Assembly (NCBI GenBank): GCA_015064545.1
Contig: SVSA01000006.1
Location: 1 to 44,330 of the forward strand
Length of the DNA stretch: 44,330 bases
Source of the DNA: Oscillospiraceae bacterium
Lineage (GTDB): Bacteria > Bacillota > Clostridia > Oscillospirales > CAG-272
Direction: 5' to 3'
Shown: positions 32,168 through 42,439 of the stretch, one piece after another
How positions within the stretch are numbered: position 1 is the first letter of the stretch
Layout of the letters: each line of letters opens with the position of its first letter
Position numbers and translations under genes: made by a program
The notes under the pieces: generated by a model
Seen by the model: only the letters and a program-made list of their open reading frames with translations
Told to the model about the DNA's origin: nothing
Databases searched by the model: none

Positions 32168-35100
32168 TTGGAACATAATGTATTTGATTCAATAAAAATC
32201 GGCCTTGCCTCACCCACCATGATCCGCGAATGGTCTTCGGGCGAAGTCAAAAAGCCCGAAACCATCAACTACCGTACGCTCAAAGCCGAGCGCGACGGTC
32301 TGTTCTGCGAAAGAATCTTTGGTCCGACCAAGGACTGGGAATGTCTTTGCGGTAAGTATAAGCGTGTTCGTTATAAGGGTAAGGTTTGTGAAAAGTGCGG
32401 TGTTGAGGTAACGACCAAAAAGGTTCGCCGTGAGCGTATGGGCCACATCGAGTTGGCCGCTCCGGTCTCTCACATCTGGTATTTCCGTGCGATCCCGTCC
32501 AAGATGGGTCTGCTTCTCGACATCTCGCCGAGACTGCTCGAGAAGGTGCTCTATTTTGCCCAGTATATCGTGATTGATCCCGGCGCCACGCCGCTGAGTA
32601 AGTATCAGATTCTGACCGAGCGCGAGTATCGCGAAATGTACGAGCGCTATGAGAAGGATTTCAAGGTCGGCATGGGTGCCGAGGCGGTCAAGGAGCTCTT
32701 GGCCGAAATCGATATCGAGGAGCTGTCCCGTCAGCTCAAGGAAGAATTAAGTCGCGCCAACGGACAGAAAAAGCTTCGTCTGATCAAGCGTCTGGATGTT
32801 GTCGAGGCCTTCCGCCGTTCGGGGAATAAGCCCGAATGGATGGTGCTGGATGTTCTGCCCGTCATTCCCCCGGAAATCCGTCCGATGGTTCAGCTCGACG
32901 GCGGCCGCTTTGCCGCTTCCGACCTGAACGATCTCTACCGCCGTGTTATCAACCGTAACAACCGTCTGCGCCGTCTGCTCGAGCTGCAGGCACCCGAGAT
33001 CATCATCCGCAACGAAAAGCGTATGCTTCAGGAGGCGGTTGACGCTCTCATCGATAACGGCCGCCGCGGTAAGCCGGTTACCGGCCCCTCCAACCGTCCG
33101 CTCAAGAGCTTGTCCGAAATGCTCCGCGGTAAGCAGGGACGCTTCCGTCAGAACCTGCTCGGTAAGCGTGTTGACTATTCGGGACGTTCGGTTATCGTTG
33201 TCGGCCCCGAGCTGAAGATCTATCAGTGCGGTCTGCCGAAGGAAATGGCGCTTGAGCTCTTTAAGCCCTTCGTTATGAAGCGCCTTGTCGAAACCCAGAA
33301 GGCAACCAATATCAAGGATGCCAAGAAGAAGGTCGATAAGGTTGACGCTTGCGTGTGGGACGCACTGGAAAATGTGATCAAGGAGCATCCCGTGCTTCTG
33401 AACCGTGCTCCGACGCTTCACCGTCTGTCGATTCAGGCCTTTGAGCCGGTTCTGGTTGAGGGACGTGCCATTAAGCTGCATCCGCTGGTTTGTACCGCCT
33501 TTAACGCCGACTTCGACGGCGACCAGATGCCGGTACACGTGCCGCTGTCGGCCGAAGCGCAGGCAGAGGCCCGCTTCCTCATGCTCTCGGCCAATAACCT
33601 GCTGAAGCCGGTTGACGGTAAGGCCGTCACCGTTCCCTCGCAGGATATGGTGCTTGGCTCCTATTATCTGACCATCGATAAGGCCGGCGAGCCCGGTGAG
33701 GGCCATGTCTTCCGCGACTTTGACGAGGCGATGATGGCCTATGCCAATGGTGTGCTCGGACTTCATGCGCCGATCAAGGTGCGTGTCAGCCGCGAGATCG
33801 ACGGCGTGGTGCATACCGGTATTATCAATGCCACCCTCGGCCGACTGATCTTCAATAAGCCGATCCCCCAGGATCTTGGCTTTGTTGATCGTTCGGATCC
33901 GGCTAAGCTTTTGGATCTTGAGATTGATATGACCTGCGGTAAAAAGCAGCTCGGTGAAATCGTCAATCTCTGTATCGAAAAGCACGGCTTTACTGTCGCC
34001 GCACAGGTTCTTGACGATATCAAGGCGATGGGCTATAAGTATTCCACCAAGGCAGCGATTTCGATCTCGATTTCGGACGTTACCATTCCCGATGAGAAGT
34101 ACACCTACGTGGCCGAGGCCGAAAAGAAGGTCGCCGCCATCCACCGCCACTTCATGCGCGGTCAGCTCACCGAGGAAGAACGCTATAACAATGTTATCAA
34201 GATCTGGGAACAGACCACCAAGGATATCGTTGCCGCCCTCCAGGGCCGCTTCGATCGCTATAACCCGATCAAGATGATGAGTGACTCGGGTGCCCGTGGT
34301 AACATGACGCAGATGCGTCAGTTGGCCGGTATGCGCGGTCTGATGTTTGCCACCAACGGCCGTACGATGGAAATTCCGATCAAGAGTAACTTCCGTGAAG
34401 GTCTGAACATTCTGGAATATTTCGTTGCGGCACGCGGTGCGCGTAAGTCGCTGTCGGATACCGCTCTGAAGACCGCAGACTCGGGTTACCTTACCCGTCG
34501 TCTGGTCGATGTTTCGCAGGATGTCATCGTACGCGAGGACGACTGCGGCACCACGCATGGACTCGTTGTCAGTGATATTACCGACGGCAACGATGTCATC
34601 GAGCCCCTCAAGGACCGTCTCACCGGACGCTATGTCATCGGTGATGTGGTCGATCCTGCTACCGGTGCGGTGCTTGTCCCCGATCATACCATGATCTCGG
34701 AGGAGCAGGCCGCGGCGATTGTCAAGGCAGGCATCAAGGAGGTTCACATCCGTTCGATCCTTAACTGTAAGGCTCGTCACGGCGTCTGCGCCTGCTGCTA
34801 CGGTGCCGACCTGGCGAATGGCCGTCCGGTTAACGTCGGTGAGGCTGTCGGTATTATTGCCGCACAGTCGATCGGTGAGCCGGGTACTCAGCTGACGATG
34901 CGTACCTTCCATACCGGTGGTGTTGCCGGCTCGGATATTACGCAGGGTCTTCCCCGTGTCGAGGAGCTCTTTGAGGCCAGACGTCCCAAGAAGACGGCTG
35001 TGGCTGCCGAAATCGCCGGTACGGTTTCCTTCGGCGAGATGAAGAAGATGAAGAGCATCATCATTACCAACGAGGAAACCGGACAGAGCGCCACCTATAC

Positions 35101-35710
35101 CATTCCCTTCGGTACGCGTATGACCGTGACCGAGGGTCAGTCGGTTGTTCCCGGTCAGGCGCTGACCGAGGGCTATATGAGCCCCGCCGATATCCTCCGC
35201 ATCAGCGGTCTGGATGCCGTATACAGCTATATCATCCGCGAGGTTCAGCGCGTTTACCGTATGCAGTCGATCGGTATCAACGATAAGCATATCGAGGTCA
35301 TTGCCCGTCAGATGACGAGAAAGATCCGCGTTGAGGATCCCGGTGATGCCGATATTCTCGTCGGCTCGACGATGGATGTCGGTGATTTCGAGGAAGAAAA
35401 TGCCCTGCTGCAGGCGCGCATCGATGCCGGAGAGAGAGATCTCCGTCTGGCTGTCGGTTCGCCGGTTCTGCTGGGTATCACCAAGGCCTCGATTCAGACC
35501 AACTCCTTCCTGTCGGCCGCGTCCTTCCAGGAGACCACCAAGGTTCTTACCGAAGCCGCGATCAAGGGTAAGGTTGACCATCTGCTCGGTCTGAAAGAGA
35601 ACGTCCTGATCGGTAAGCTGATTCCTGCCGGTACCGGTATGGAGCGCTACCGTAACGTCGAGCTCAACTGTCCCGAGAGCGAAAGCACCGAGACGGCCGA
35701 GGAGGCATAA
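32168..35710 (+). CDS. rpoC: DNA-directed RNA polymerase subunit beta'
   Basis: A 1,180-residue beta' subunit. The N-terminal zinc site reads CLCGKYK...VCEKCG, the active-site motif is NADFDGDQM, and the second zinc site has [13 protein letters not shown]. The trigger-loop region [11 protein letters not shown] is intact. The length and lack of large insertions suit Bacillota. The start is TTG at 32168, 7 bases after AAGGAG; it gives the usual [20 protein letters not shown] start. An ATG frame to 32150 overlaps the end of rpoB and lacks an RBS. Transcription ends at the terminator after 35,751. Confidence 0.97.
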   Translation: MEHNVFDSIKIGLASPTMIREWSSGEVKKPETINYRTLKAERDGLFCERIFGPTKDWECLCGKYKRVRYKGKVCEKCGVEVTTKKVRRERMGHIELAAPVSHIWYFRAIPSKMGLLLDISPRLLEKVLYFAQYIVIDPGATPLSKYQILTEREYREMYERYEKDFKVGMGAEAVKELLAEIDIEELSRQLKEELSRANGQKKLRLIKRLDVVEAFRRSGNKPEWMVLDVLPVIPPEIRPMVQLDGGRFAASDLNDLYRRVINRNNRLRRLLELQAPEIIIRNEKRMLQEAVDALIDNGRRGKPVTGPSNRPLKSLSEMLRGKQGRFRQNLLGKRVDYSGRSVIVVGPELKIYQCGLPKEMALELFKPFVMKRLVETQKATNIKDAKKKVDKVDACVWDALENVIKEHPVLLNRAPTLHRLSIQAFEPVLVEGRAIKLHPLVCTAFNADFDGDQMPVHVPLSAEAQAEARFLMLSANNLLKPVDGKAVTVPSQDMVLGSYYLTIDKAGEPGEGHVFRDFDEAMMAYANGVLGLHAPIKVRVSREIDGVVHTGIINATLGRLIFNKPIPQDLGFVDRSDPAKLLDLEIDMTCGKKQLGEIVNLCIEKHGFTVAAQVLDDIKAMGYKYSTKAAISISISDVTIPDEKYTYVAEAEKKVAAIHRHFMRGQLTEEERYNNVIKIWEQTTKDIVAALQGRFDRYNPIKMMSDSGARGNMTQMRQLAGMRGLMFATNGRTMEIPIKSNFREGLNILEYFVAARGARKSLSDTALKTADSGYLTRRLVDVSQDVIVREDDCGTTHGLVVSDITDGNDVIEPLKDRLTGRYVIGDVVDPATGAVLVPDHTMISEEQAAAIVKAGIKEVHIRSILNCKARHGVCACCYGADLANGRPVNVGEAVGIIAAQSIGEPGTQLTMRTFHTGGVAGSDITQGLPRVEELFEARRPKKTAVAAEIAGTVSFGEMKKMKSIIITNEETGQSATYTIPFGTRMTVTEGQSVVPGQALTEGYMSPADILRISGLDAVYSYIIREVQRVYRMQSIGINDKHIEVIARQMTRKIRVEDPGDADILVGSTMDVGDFEEENALLQARIDAGERDLRLAVGSPVLLGITKASIQTNSFLSAASFQETTKVLTEAAIKGKVDHLLGLKENVLIGKLIPAGTGMERYRNVELNCPESESTETAEEA

Positions 35711-35750
35711 GCGGATTGCCATCCGCTGTTCGGATGCTCCCATAACGTTA

Positions 35751-35793
35751 AAAAAACCGACATAACCGGTTATTTCACGGTTATGTCGGTTTT
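35751..35793 (+). terminator. Intrinsic terminator of rpoBC
   Basis: A 17-bp stem (AAAAACCGACATAACCG, 35751-35767, with 35777-35793) and a 9-base loop, ending in a T run. A smaller hairpin, AGCGGAT with ATCCGCT, lies at 35709-35726 across the stop codon. Confidence 0.9.
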
Positions 35794-35829
35794 TCTTGTG
35801 ATAAAAAGGGAGAAAAGCGAAAACAAGAC

Positions 35830-35858
35830 TTGCGATCGGATAATTTTCATGATATAAT
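35830..35858 (+). promoter_or_regulatory. Promoter of the FkbM-helicase unit
   Basis: TTGCGA (35830-35835), 17 bp, TATAAT (35853-35858), 32 bases before the start codon. Confidence 0.65.
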
Positions 35859-35890
35859 AATAAAATACCAAACGAAAGGAGATCCTTCCG

Positions 35891-36949
35891 ATGACCGATC
35901 TGTGGCAAAACCTTGCCGCACTCACCACGCCCCTGGTGTTATATGGCACCGGTGATGGCGCCGATAAGATTCTTGATACGATGGAAGCCAAGGGATTGCA
36001 CGCCGACGGCGTGTTTGCCTCCGACGGTTTTGTTCGGAAACGAACCTTTCGAGGGATGCCGGTGCTTTCCTACCGCGAAGCCCTGGCGCGCTTTGGTGAG
36101 CAGATGACCGTGCTTGTTGCCTTTGGCTCCTCGCGGCCCGAGGTGCTGGAGCGTTTTGCGTATCTGGCGGCACGCCATACGCTGTATGTGCCCGACGTGC
36201 CGGTGGCGGGCGGCGAGCTGTTTGATGCCGCTTTTGTCGAGGCGCACCGCGAAGCGATCGACGAAGTGCGGACACTGTGGGCCGATGAGTCGTCGCGCCG
36301 CCTCTACGATGCCGTTTGGGAGGCCAAGCAGTATGGAAGCTGGGAGGCGCTGCTTCGCGAGGTGTCCGATGAGGATGCAATCTTCTCGCTTCTTCACCCC
36401 GAATCCTTTACGCTTGCGCTGGATCTGGGAGCCTATGTGGGCGATACGGCCGAGGAGCTGATTGAACGGGCCCCTTCCTTGAAGACGGTGATCGCCGTTG
36501 AGCCGGACGAGCGGAATTTTACCAAGCTTTGCTTTGCCACGGCAGCCTCCGGGAAGGTGGAGCCGCATTTTGCCGCTGCCTGGCATTGCCGTGAGGCGCT
36601 TTCCTTCCGCCGGGGCGGAGGGCGCGGTATCCGCGGAGCCAAGGGCGAGAAAACCGTGACGGTGATGGGCATGACCGCCGATGAGCTGCTCGCGGGACGA
36701 AGGCCCGACTATATAAAAATCGATGTGGAAGGGGCTGAACGGCAGGCGATTGCGGGATGCAAGTCCTGCTTGGCCCATGCGCCGGCGCTGCGGATCGCGC
36801 TCTATCATAAGAGTGCCGACCTGTTTGAGATTCCCCTCCTGATTCACCGTCTGAATGCCCGCTATGACCTGTATTTGAGGCGCAAGCTCTCGGTGCCGGC
36901 TTGGGATTTGGATTTGATCGCTGTCCGAAAGGAGACTGACGATGTCTGA
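35891..36949 (+). CDS. FkbM family methyltransferase
   Basis: A 352-residue protein with a C-terminal FkbM-type SAM methyltransferase domain: ALDLGAYVGDTAEEL for SAM binding near residue 180, AVEPDERNF, and YIKIDVEGAERQAI. The N-terminal 150 residues (LVLYGTGDGADKILD) look like a small Rossmann domain, often found before FkbM domains on sugar- or polymer-modifying enzymes. The acceptor is unknown; family members O-methylate sugars or polyketides. RBS AAAGGAG. Its last 8 bases overlap the helicase start, so the two are translationally coupled. Confidence 0.8.
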   Translation: MTDLWQNLAALTTPLVLYGTGDGADKILDTMEAKGLHADGVFASDGFVRKRTFRGMPVLSYREALARFGEQMTVLVAFGSSRPEVLERFAYLAARHTLYVPDVPVAGGELFDAAFVEAHREAIDEVRTLWADESSRRLYDAVWEAKQYGSWEALLREVSDEDAIFSLLHPESFTLALDLGAYVGDTAEELIERAPSLKTVIAVEPDERNFTKLCFATAASGKVEPHFAAAWHCREALSFRRGGGRGIRGAKGEKTVTVMGMTADELLAGRRPDYIKIDVEGAERQAIAGCKSCLAHAPALRIALYHKSADLFEIPLLIHRLNARYDLYLRRKLSVPAWDLDLIAVRKETDDV

Positions 36950-39206
36950 TGTTTTTTCGCGGTTTGCTCCGTTTTTGCAGGACTATATCTATGCCCACGG
37001 CTGGCAGACACTGCGCGAGGTGCAGGTGCGTGCCGCCGAGGTGCTGTTTGAGAGCGACGACAATCTTCTTCTGACCTCGGCAACCGCATCGGGCAAAACC
37101 GAGGCCGCCTTTTTCCCGATCCTTTCCCTGCTGTCACAGGAGGAGCCCGCAACCTTCGGGGTGCTGTATGTGGCGCCGCTCAAAAGTCTGATCAATGATC
37201 AGTTCGGGAGGATGGAGGAGGTTTTGGATCTCAGCGGTATTCCGGTGTTTCACTGGCACGGGGATGTGGCGATGTCGCATAAGAACAAGGCGCTGAAGCA
37301 GCCGCGCGGCATTTTGCAGATCACGCCCGAATCACTCGAAAGTATGCTGATGAACCGCGCCAACGATATTCCGCGTCTCTTTGGCGATTTGCGCTTTGTC
37401 ATTCTCGACGAAGTGCACACCCTGACGGGTACCGATCGCGGCAATCAGATCCTCTGTCAGCTCAGCCGAATCATGCGGCTGATCGGACACGATTTCCGAC
37501 GCGTCGGCCTGTCGGCGACGGTTGGCGATGCCGCCAAGGCGGCGGCATGGCTCGGTGCAGGCTCCCTGCACGAAACGCAGGTGGTGGGCTCGACCGAGGC
37601 AAGAACCTCCTGGCGGCTGGGAATGGAGCACTTTTATATTCAGACCGATGCGCCCGACCAGACCGATCCGATGCAGCGCTTTTTGACGGAGGATTCCCCC
37701 TCGGAGGAGCCGCCGGTCGAGGCGGTGCCGGGGGAGGGCTATGTGCCGCTTGATCCCGGCTTTGAATATGTATATGATTGTGCACGTGACAAGAAGTGTC
37801 TTGTGTTTTCCAATTCGCGCGAGGAAACCGAATATCTGACCGCTACCCTGCGGCAGATTGCCGAGCGGCGTGGTGATCCCGATGTGTTTCAGATTCATCA
37901 CGGCAATTTGTCGGCCTCCATTCGTGAGGAAGCTGAGCTGAAGCTCAAGGATGACGAGCTTCGGACCGTGACCTGCGCGACCGTAACGCTCGAGCTCGGG
38001 ATTGACATCGGGCGGCTGGAACGGATTCTGCAGGTCGACGCGCCCCACTCGGTAGCGAGCTTACTGCAACGCTTAGGCCGATCGGGACGGCGCGGCGAGC
38101 CGCCCGAAATGATGATGGTTTTCCGCGAGGAAAATCCGCTTCCGAATACGCCGCTTCCCCAGCTGATGCCGTGGGGCTTACTGCGCGCCATTGCGATTGT
38201 TCAGCTGTATCTGGAGGAGCGCTTTATCGAGCCGCCGAACGTGAAGCATCTGCCCTTCAGCCTGCTGTTCCAGCAAACGCTGAGTGTGCTGGCCTCCTCG
38301 GGTGAGCTGACGCCCAAGGCCTTGGCCGAACGAGTGCTGGCTCTGCCTCCCTTTGCCCATGTCAGCGCCGAGGATTACAAGACGCTTTTGATCTCGATGC
38401 TCAAGCAGGATTTCCTCGAACGCACCGAGGAAAAGGGACTGATCGTCGGTCTGAAGGGCGAACGGTTGATTAACAGCTTTAAGTTCTATGCTGTCTTCAA
38501 GGACAGCGAGGACTATACCGTGCGTCGCGGCTCGGACGAAATCGGTACGATCACCACACCACCGCCGGTCGGCGACCGCTTTGCGCTGGCAGGACGGGTG
38601 TGGGAGGTCGAAGAATTAGATGTACCGCGCAAGCTGATCTACGTCAAGGAGGTCAAGGGGAAGATGGAAATCTCCTGGCCGGGCGATTTTGGCGAGATTC
38701 ATACCCGTATTCTGGAACGCATGAAGCAGGTGCTTAGTGAGGATACCGTCTATCCGTATCTGAAAAAGAACGCCCGCAAGCGACTGGAGGTTGCCCGCCG
38801 CGTGGCACGAAATACCGGTATGCTGGAGCAATCGCTGGTGTCCCTCGGCGGATATAGCTGGTGTTTGTTCCCATGGCTCGGTACAAGATCCTTCCGCACG
38901 CTGAGAAAATTTATCGCACGGCATGGCGCGCGCTTTAAGATCAGCGGGATGGAATATGAGGGCTGTTATTTCATGACTTTTAAAATGGAGCAGGGAAATG
39001 GCTACGAGCTGATTACCTATCTCAACGATTGCTTGCGTGCCGAGGGCTTGAAAAAGGAAACGTTGGTTTCGCCCGCGGACTGCCCCGTGTTTGAAAAATA
39101 CGATGACTTTATTCCCTCCGAGCTGCTGCGCAAATCCTATATGGCCGATCGCCTCCGTAGCGATGAGGTGATTCAGCGCCTCCGGGAAATGCAAGCGGAA
39201 TATTGA
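36942..39206 (+). CDS. DEAD/DEAH-box helicase, Lhr-like superfamily 2
   Basis: A 754-residue SF2 helicase. Motif I is SATASGKTEAA (about 46-56), motif II DEVH (156-159), motif III GLSATV (189-194), and the C-terminal RecA domain carries the NSREETEYL and TLELGIDIG blocks and motif VI RLGRSGRRGEP. The DEVH box and the region after the helicase core suggest an Lhr-type enzyme. It would unwind DNA or RNA-DNA hybrids, perhaps in repair; this is inference. GGAGAC precedes the ATG, which lies inside the end of the FkbM gene. Repeat A4 begins 24 bases after the stop. Confidence 0.85.
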   Translation: MSDVFSRFAPFLQDYIYAHGWQTLREVQVRAAEVLFESDDNLLLTSATASGKTEAAFFPILSLLSQEEPATFGVLYVAPLKSLINDQFGRMEEVLDLSGIPVFHWHGDVAMSHKNKALKQPRGILQITPESLESMLMNRANDIPRLFGDLRFVILDEVHTLTGTDRGNQILCQLSRIMRLIGHDFRRVGLSATVGDAAKAAAWLGAGSLHETQVVGSTEARTSWRLGMEHFYIQTDAPDQTDPMQRFLTEDSPSEEPPVEAVPGEGYVPLDPGFEYVYDCARDKKCLVFSNSREETEYLTATLRQIAERRGDPDVFQIHHGNLSASIREEAELKLKDDELRTVTCATVTLELGIDIGRLERILQVDAPHSVASLLQRLGRSGRRGEPPEMMMVFREENPLPNTPLPQLMPWGLLRAIAIVQLYLEERFIEPPNVKHLPFSLLFQQTLSVLASSGELTPKALAERVLALPPFAHVSAEDYKTLLISMLKQDFLERTEEKGLIVGLKGERLINSFKFYAVFKDSEDYTVRRGSDEIGTITTPPPVGDRFALAGRVWEVEELDVPRKLIYVKEVKGKMEISWPGDFGEIHTRILERMKQVLSEDTVYPYLKKNARKRLEVARRVARNTGMLEQSLVSLGGYSWCLFPWLGTRSFRTLRKFIARHGARFKISGMEYEGCYFMTFKMEQGNGYELITYLNDCLRAEGLKKETLVSPADCPVFEKYDDFIPSELLRKSYMADRLRSDEVIQRLREMQAEY

Positions 39207-39230
39207 GCTTCGAAGGACTCGGGCTTAGTA

Positions 39231-39511
39231 CGCAGGGGCTCCCCCCAAGGGGCGCCGCCCCTTGGAACCCCGCTCCTTTCTTTGAAAGAAAGGAGCAAAG
39301 AAGCGATATAGCCGAAAACTGCGTTTTCGGCAGGGTTTTCTTAAGATTTCCCTGCAAAAAACGCAGTTTTTTGCTATTCTTAAAGTTTTTGGGGTGCAGG
39401 GGGATTTTTTCAAAAAGCCCCCTCGCCGGGGTGGCAGGGGCGGCGCCCCTGCGTATTGGAGTCGCGTCTCCTCCCCCCCAAGGGGCGGCGCCCCTTGGGG
39501 GAAACGCGTCC
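39231..39511. repeat. Interspersed hairpin-array repeat, family A, copy A4
   Basis: The most complete copy: P1 (CCAAGGGGCG/CGCCCCTTGG), P2 (GCTCCTTTCTT/AAGAAAGGAGC), P3 (GCCGAAAAC/GTTTTCGGC), P4 (CAAAAAAC/GTTTTTTG), P5 (GGGGG...CCCCC form), P6 (GCAGGGGCG/CGCCCCTGC), then a second P1 and the end GGAAACGCGTCC. It fills the gap between two convergent genes, touching the SDR stop codon. There is no gene inside. Confidence 0.9.
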
Positions 39512-40312
39512 TTAAGGTCTAAGGCCGAGGCCGCCCTCCAGCGTAATGGTTTCGCCGGTCATATATTTAAAGTCGGGATGAGCCAGCTGGACACACACGC
39601 GGCCGATATCCATTTCGGGATCGCCGAAATAGCCCATCGGGGGGGTATGGACATTTTTATCAAAGGCATCGGGATAGGCATTCTTGAACTGCTCGAGCTG
39701 AGCGGTCCAGGCCAGAGGACAAATGACATTGACATTGATACCGTCGCGGCTCCACTCGGTAGCGGCAACACGCGTCAGACCGCGGATGCCTTCCTTAGCG
39801 GCGGCGTAGGCGCACTGTCCGAAGTTACCGAACAGGCCGGCGCCCGAGGCGAAGTTGATGACACTGCCGCGGCTTTCCTTCAGGTAAGGATAGCAGGCCT
39901 GCATATAGTGGAATGCGGCATAGAGGCCGGAATACATTGCGAGGTCAAACTGCTCGACGGTGTGGTTGGCGAGGGTGACACCCGAGGCTGAGGCCTGAGC
40001 GTTGTTAATCAGCACATCGATACGGCCAAAGGCCTCGACGGCTTGCTTCACGACCTCGGCAGCCGTTGCGACATTGTCGGCGCCAGCGGCGATATCGGCC
40101 TTAACAGCCAGCACCTTGACACCGTAAAGGCGCTCCAGCTCCTCCTTGGCCTCCTCCAGCTTCTTGACATTACGTCCGGTAATGACGATGTTAGCGCCCT
40201 CCTTGGCGTAGGCGGTTGCGATACCGTAGCCGATGGAGCCTGCCTTACCGTCGGCAAGCACGGCGCGGCCGCCGCCTGTGATAATAACGGTTTTACCTTC
40301 CAAAAATCTCAT
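39512..40312 (-). CDS. SDR family oxidoreductase
   Basis: A 266-residue short-chain dehydrogenase/reductase. The cofactor loop TGGGRAVLADGKAGSIG has extra residues between the usual glycines. The core shows VLINNAQASASG (the NNAG-like motif), a Ser in FASGAG and the catalytic AYAAAKEG (YxxxK). The C-terminus TGETITLEGGLGLRP is usual for SDRs. Arg after the second strand (ITGRNVKK) suggests NADP(H). The substrate is unknown. It has its own consensus promoter, and its stop codon abuts repeat A4. Confidence 0.88.
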   Translation of the reverse strand: MRFLEGKTVIITGGGRAVLADGKAGSIGYGIATAYAKEGANIVITGRNVKKLEEAKEELERLYGVKVLAVKADIAAGADNVATAAEVVKQAVEAFGRIDVLINNAQASASGVTLANHTVEQFDLAMYSGLYAAFHYMQACYPYLKESRGSVINFASGAGLFGNFGQCAYAAAKEGIRGLTRVAATEWSRDGINVNVICPLAWTAQLEQFKNAYPDAFDKNVHTPPMGYFGDPEMDIGRVCVQLAHPDFKYMTGETITLEGGLGLRP

Positions 40313-40345
40313 GGAACGTCTCCTTTTATACGATAGAATACGTTT

Positions 40346-40374
40346 ATTATAGCAAAGCGAGGATGGATTGTCAA
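40346..40374 (-). promoter_or_regulatory. Consensus promoter of the SDR gene
   Basis: On the minus strand, TTGACA (40369-40374), 17 bp, TATAAT (40346-40351). Exact consensus. Confidence 0.85.
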
Positions 40375-40427
40375 TGTCGTTTTTTTGCTTTCTATGACAT
40401 ATTTTTATGTCTTTTTTCCGTGATGGC

Positions 40428-40456
40428 TTGCCAGCGTGTCTTGTCTGTGCTATAAT
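40428..40456 (+). promoter_or_regulatory. Promoter of the PA-domain M28 gene
   Basis: TTGCCA (40428-40433), 17 bp, TATAAT (40451-40456) with TG one base upstream. Confidence 0.75.
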
Positions 40457-40488
40457 GAAAAAAATGTGAAAAACAAGGAGATTCCGCT

Positions 40489-41715
40489 ATGACGAATCAA
40501 AGGATGGAGCAACTATTTCAGGATACCGCTTATGTGCGCGAGGGCGGCTCGCCCGAGGAAAAGCGTGCCGCGGCCTATTTGGTCGCACGTTGCGGAGATT
40601 TTGGTGCACAGGCGACGCAGGTTCCCTTTGAGGTGGATGTGACCGACATCCAAGAAGCCTCTCTGACGGTTGACGGTCTGACGATCCCCTGCAAGGGCTA
40701 TCGCCTTTGCGGCTCGGGTGAGGTGGAGGCACCGCTGTATTATCTGCGTGCGACCGATTCCTATTCGCTGTCGCTTTGCAAGGGTAAGATTGTTTTACTC
40801 GATGGCTATCTCGGCTATTGGCGCTATCACGACATTCTTGAGGCCGGCGCGGTTGGCTTTATTACCTACGATGGCAGTGTCAACTATGTGGATCGGGATA
40901 TTGATCAGCGCGAGCTTCGCCCTTATGTGGTTGGCGAAAAGGCCAAGCTGCTCGGCGTTAACATCAACGTCAAGGATGCGGTGGCGCTGATTGAGCGCGG
41001 GGGCGGCACGGCTCGTCTTGTGATCCGTCAGGAGGAAAGCAAGGGCACCTCGCAGAATGTGCGCTTGGATTTGCCGGGCGAGATTGAGGACACCATTGTG
41101 TTTACGGCGCACTACGATTCCACCTCGCTGTCGCAGGGTGCTTACGACAACATGAGCGGAAGCGTGGGGCTTTTGGCAATGGCCGAATATTTCAGCCAAC
41201 ATCCGCATCGTTATTCGCTGCGTTTTTTGTGGTGCGGAAGCGAGGAGCGCGGTCTGCTCGGCGCGAAGGCGTATTGTGCCGCCGAGGAGGAGGAACTGAC
41301 AAAGACGGTGCTTTGCATTAATCTTGACATGATCGGCTGTACGATGGGTAAGTTCATTGCCTGCTGCACAACCGAAAAGGATATGGTTTCGTATCTGTCC
41401 TACATGGGACGCGAGTACGGCTTCCCGGTTTCGAGCTATCATGATGTGTATTCCAGCGACTCGACGCCGTTTGCCGACAAGGGAATTCCGGCCGTTTCCT
41501 TTGCCAGAATTTCGCCTCGTGAGGCGGCAACCATTCATAACCGTTACGACACGGCCGTCTTGGTGCGCATCGAGCAGATGCAGGCCGACATTGCGTTTAT
41601 TACGGCCTTTGCCGAGCGTATGGCCAATGCGAAGTGCTGTCCCGTGAGTAAGACCATGCCCGAGGAAATGAAGGGCAAGCTGGATGAGTATTTGTGCCGT
41701 AAGCGCAAAAAATAA
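40489..41715 (+). CDS. M28 family peptidase with PA-like domain
   Basis: A 408-residue zinc aminopeptidase of family M28. The zinc ligands and catalytic residues are H208 and D210 (TAHYDS), D220 (AYDNMSG), the E252-E253 pair (SEERGLLG), D280 (NLDMIG) and H350. A segment at about 80-190 (GKIVLLDGYLGYW, AGAVGFITYDG) fits an inserted PA (protease-associated) domain. There is no signal peptide, so it probably acts in the cytoplasm on peptides. It has its own promoter and AAGGAG site. No clear terminator follows. Confidence 0.85.
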   Translation: MTNQRMEQLFQDTAYVREGGSPEEKRAAAYLVARCGDFGAQATQVPFEVDVTDIQEASLTVDGLTIPCKGYRLCGSGEVEAPLYYLRATDSYSLSLCKGKIVLLDGYLGYWRYHDILEAGAVGFITYDGSVNYVDRDIDQRELRPYVVGEKAKLLGVNINVKDAVALIERGGGTARLVIRQEESKGTSQNVRLDLPGEIEDTIVFTAHYDSTSLSQGAYDNMSGSVGLLAMAEYFSQHPHRYSLRFLWCGSEERGLLGAKAYCAAEEEELTKTVLCINLDMIGCTMGKFIACCTTEKDMVSYLSYMGREYGFPVSSYHDVYSSDSTPFADKGIPAVSFARISPREAATIHNRYDTAVLVRIEQMQADIAFITAFAERMANAKCCPVSKTMPEEMKGKLDEYLCRKRKK

Positions 41716-41759
41716 AACGCCGATGGCTTCTGAACGATGTTAGGATACGCTTTTTTGCC

Positions 41760-41809
41760 TTGACAAGTGCGCATTTTTTTGCTATACTATCGTTAGCACA
41801 CAGTGTGCT
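41760..41809 (+). promoter_or_regulatory. Promoter and probable TetR operator
   Basis: TTGACA (41760-41765), 17 bp, TATACT (41783-41788). Just downstream, over the expected start site, lies the palindrome AGCACAC-A-GTGTGCT (41795-41809, perfect 7-bp arms), well placed for binding by the TetR-family product of the first gene. Confidence 0.75.
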
Positions 41810-41824
41810 GAAAGGAAGTCCTCT

Positions 41825-42403
41825 ATGACAACAGCTCAAGGTCATCGGATTTGCGATGAGATGTCGGAGCGGATTGTATCCGCGGCCGAAACCATCGTAA
41901 CCAAGGAAGGGACACACAAGCTGACCGTACGGAAAATTCTGACACGTCTCGGCATAACGAACCGTGTGTTCTATAATCGCTTTCGGAATATCGATGAGGT
42001 TCTCGGTGTTCTCTACCAACAGACCGTTGTGAAAATCCGTAAGCGCTTTGCCGCCCGAACGCAGGGCAAGGCCGATTATTTTGAATATGTAACCGATCTG
42101 GCGGTTGAGGCGCTGATGCTTTCCTACGACACCAAGATGCAGTTTAACCACTATATGTTCGAAAACGATTCGGTCAACGAGGCGAACCGCGCGTGGTGGG
42201 TGCAGGAAATCCGAAAGCATATCGATGAGGCGATTGCCAAGCGCTATATCAAAGAGGTGGACTCGGAGGCACTGAGCTATGCCATCTGGTGCTTTTGCCG
42301 CGGCTATAATGCCGATGCCGTCGGGCGAGGGATTCCGCGCGAAAAGGCGGAGGCCGATTTCCGTTACAGCTTTTTCTTCCTGCTGGAAGGGCTGAAGCGC
42401 TGA
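41825..42403 (+). CDS. TetR/AcrR family transcriptional regulator
   Basis: A 192-residue one-domain repressor of the TetR type. The N-terminal helix-turn-helix (about 18-62) reads IVSAAETIVTKEG, LTVRKILTRLGITNRVFYNRF, given here in parts; the NRVFYNRFRNIDEVL recognition segment is clear. The all-helical C-terminal part would bind an effector, perhaps an acyl-CoA given the neighbour. RBS AAAGGAAG. A palindrome over its own start site implies autoregulation. It lies 36 bases before an acyl-CoA ligase gene, which it probably controls. Confidence 0.88.
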   Translation: MTTAQGHRICDEMSERIVSAAETIVTKEGTHKLTVRKILTRLGITNRVFYNRFRNIDEVLGVLYQQTVVKIRKRFAARTQGKADYFEYVTDLAVEALMLSYDTKMQFNHYMFENDSVNEANRAWWVQEIRKHIDEAIAKRYIKEVDSEALSYAIWCFCRGYNADAVGRGIPREKAEADFRYSFFFLLEGLKR

Positions 42404-42439
42404 CAAGAAAATGATTGATTGGATAAAGGAAAAACGCAC

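Noticed and set aside
32747..35908. 1053-codon open frame on the minus strand across rpoC
   Set aside because: Same reason: it lies antisense to rpoC and runs through its terminator.
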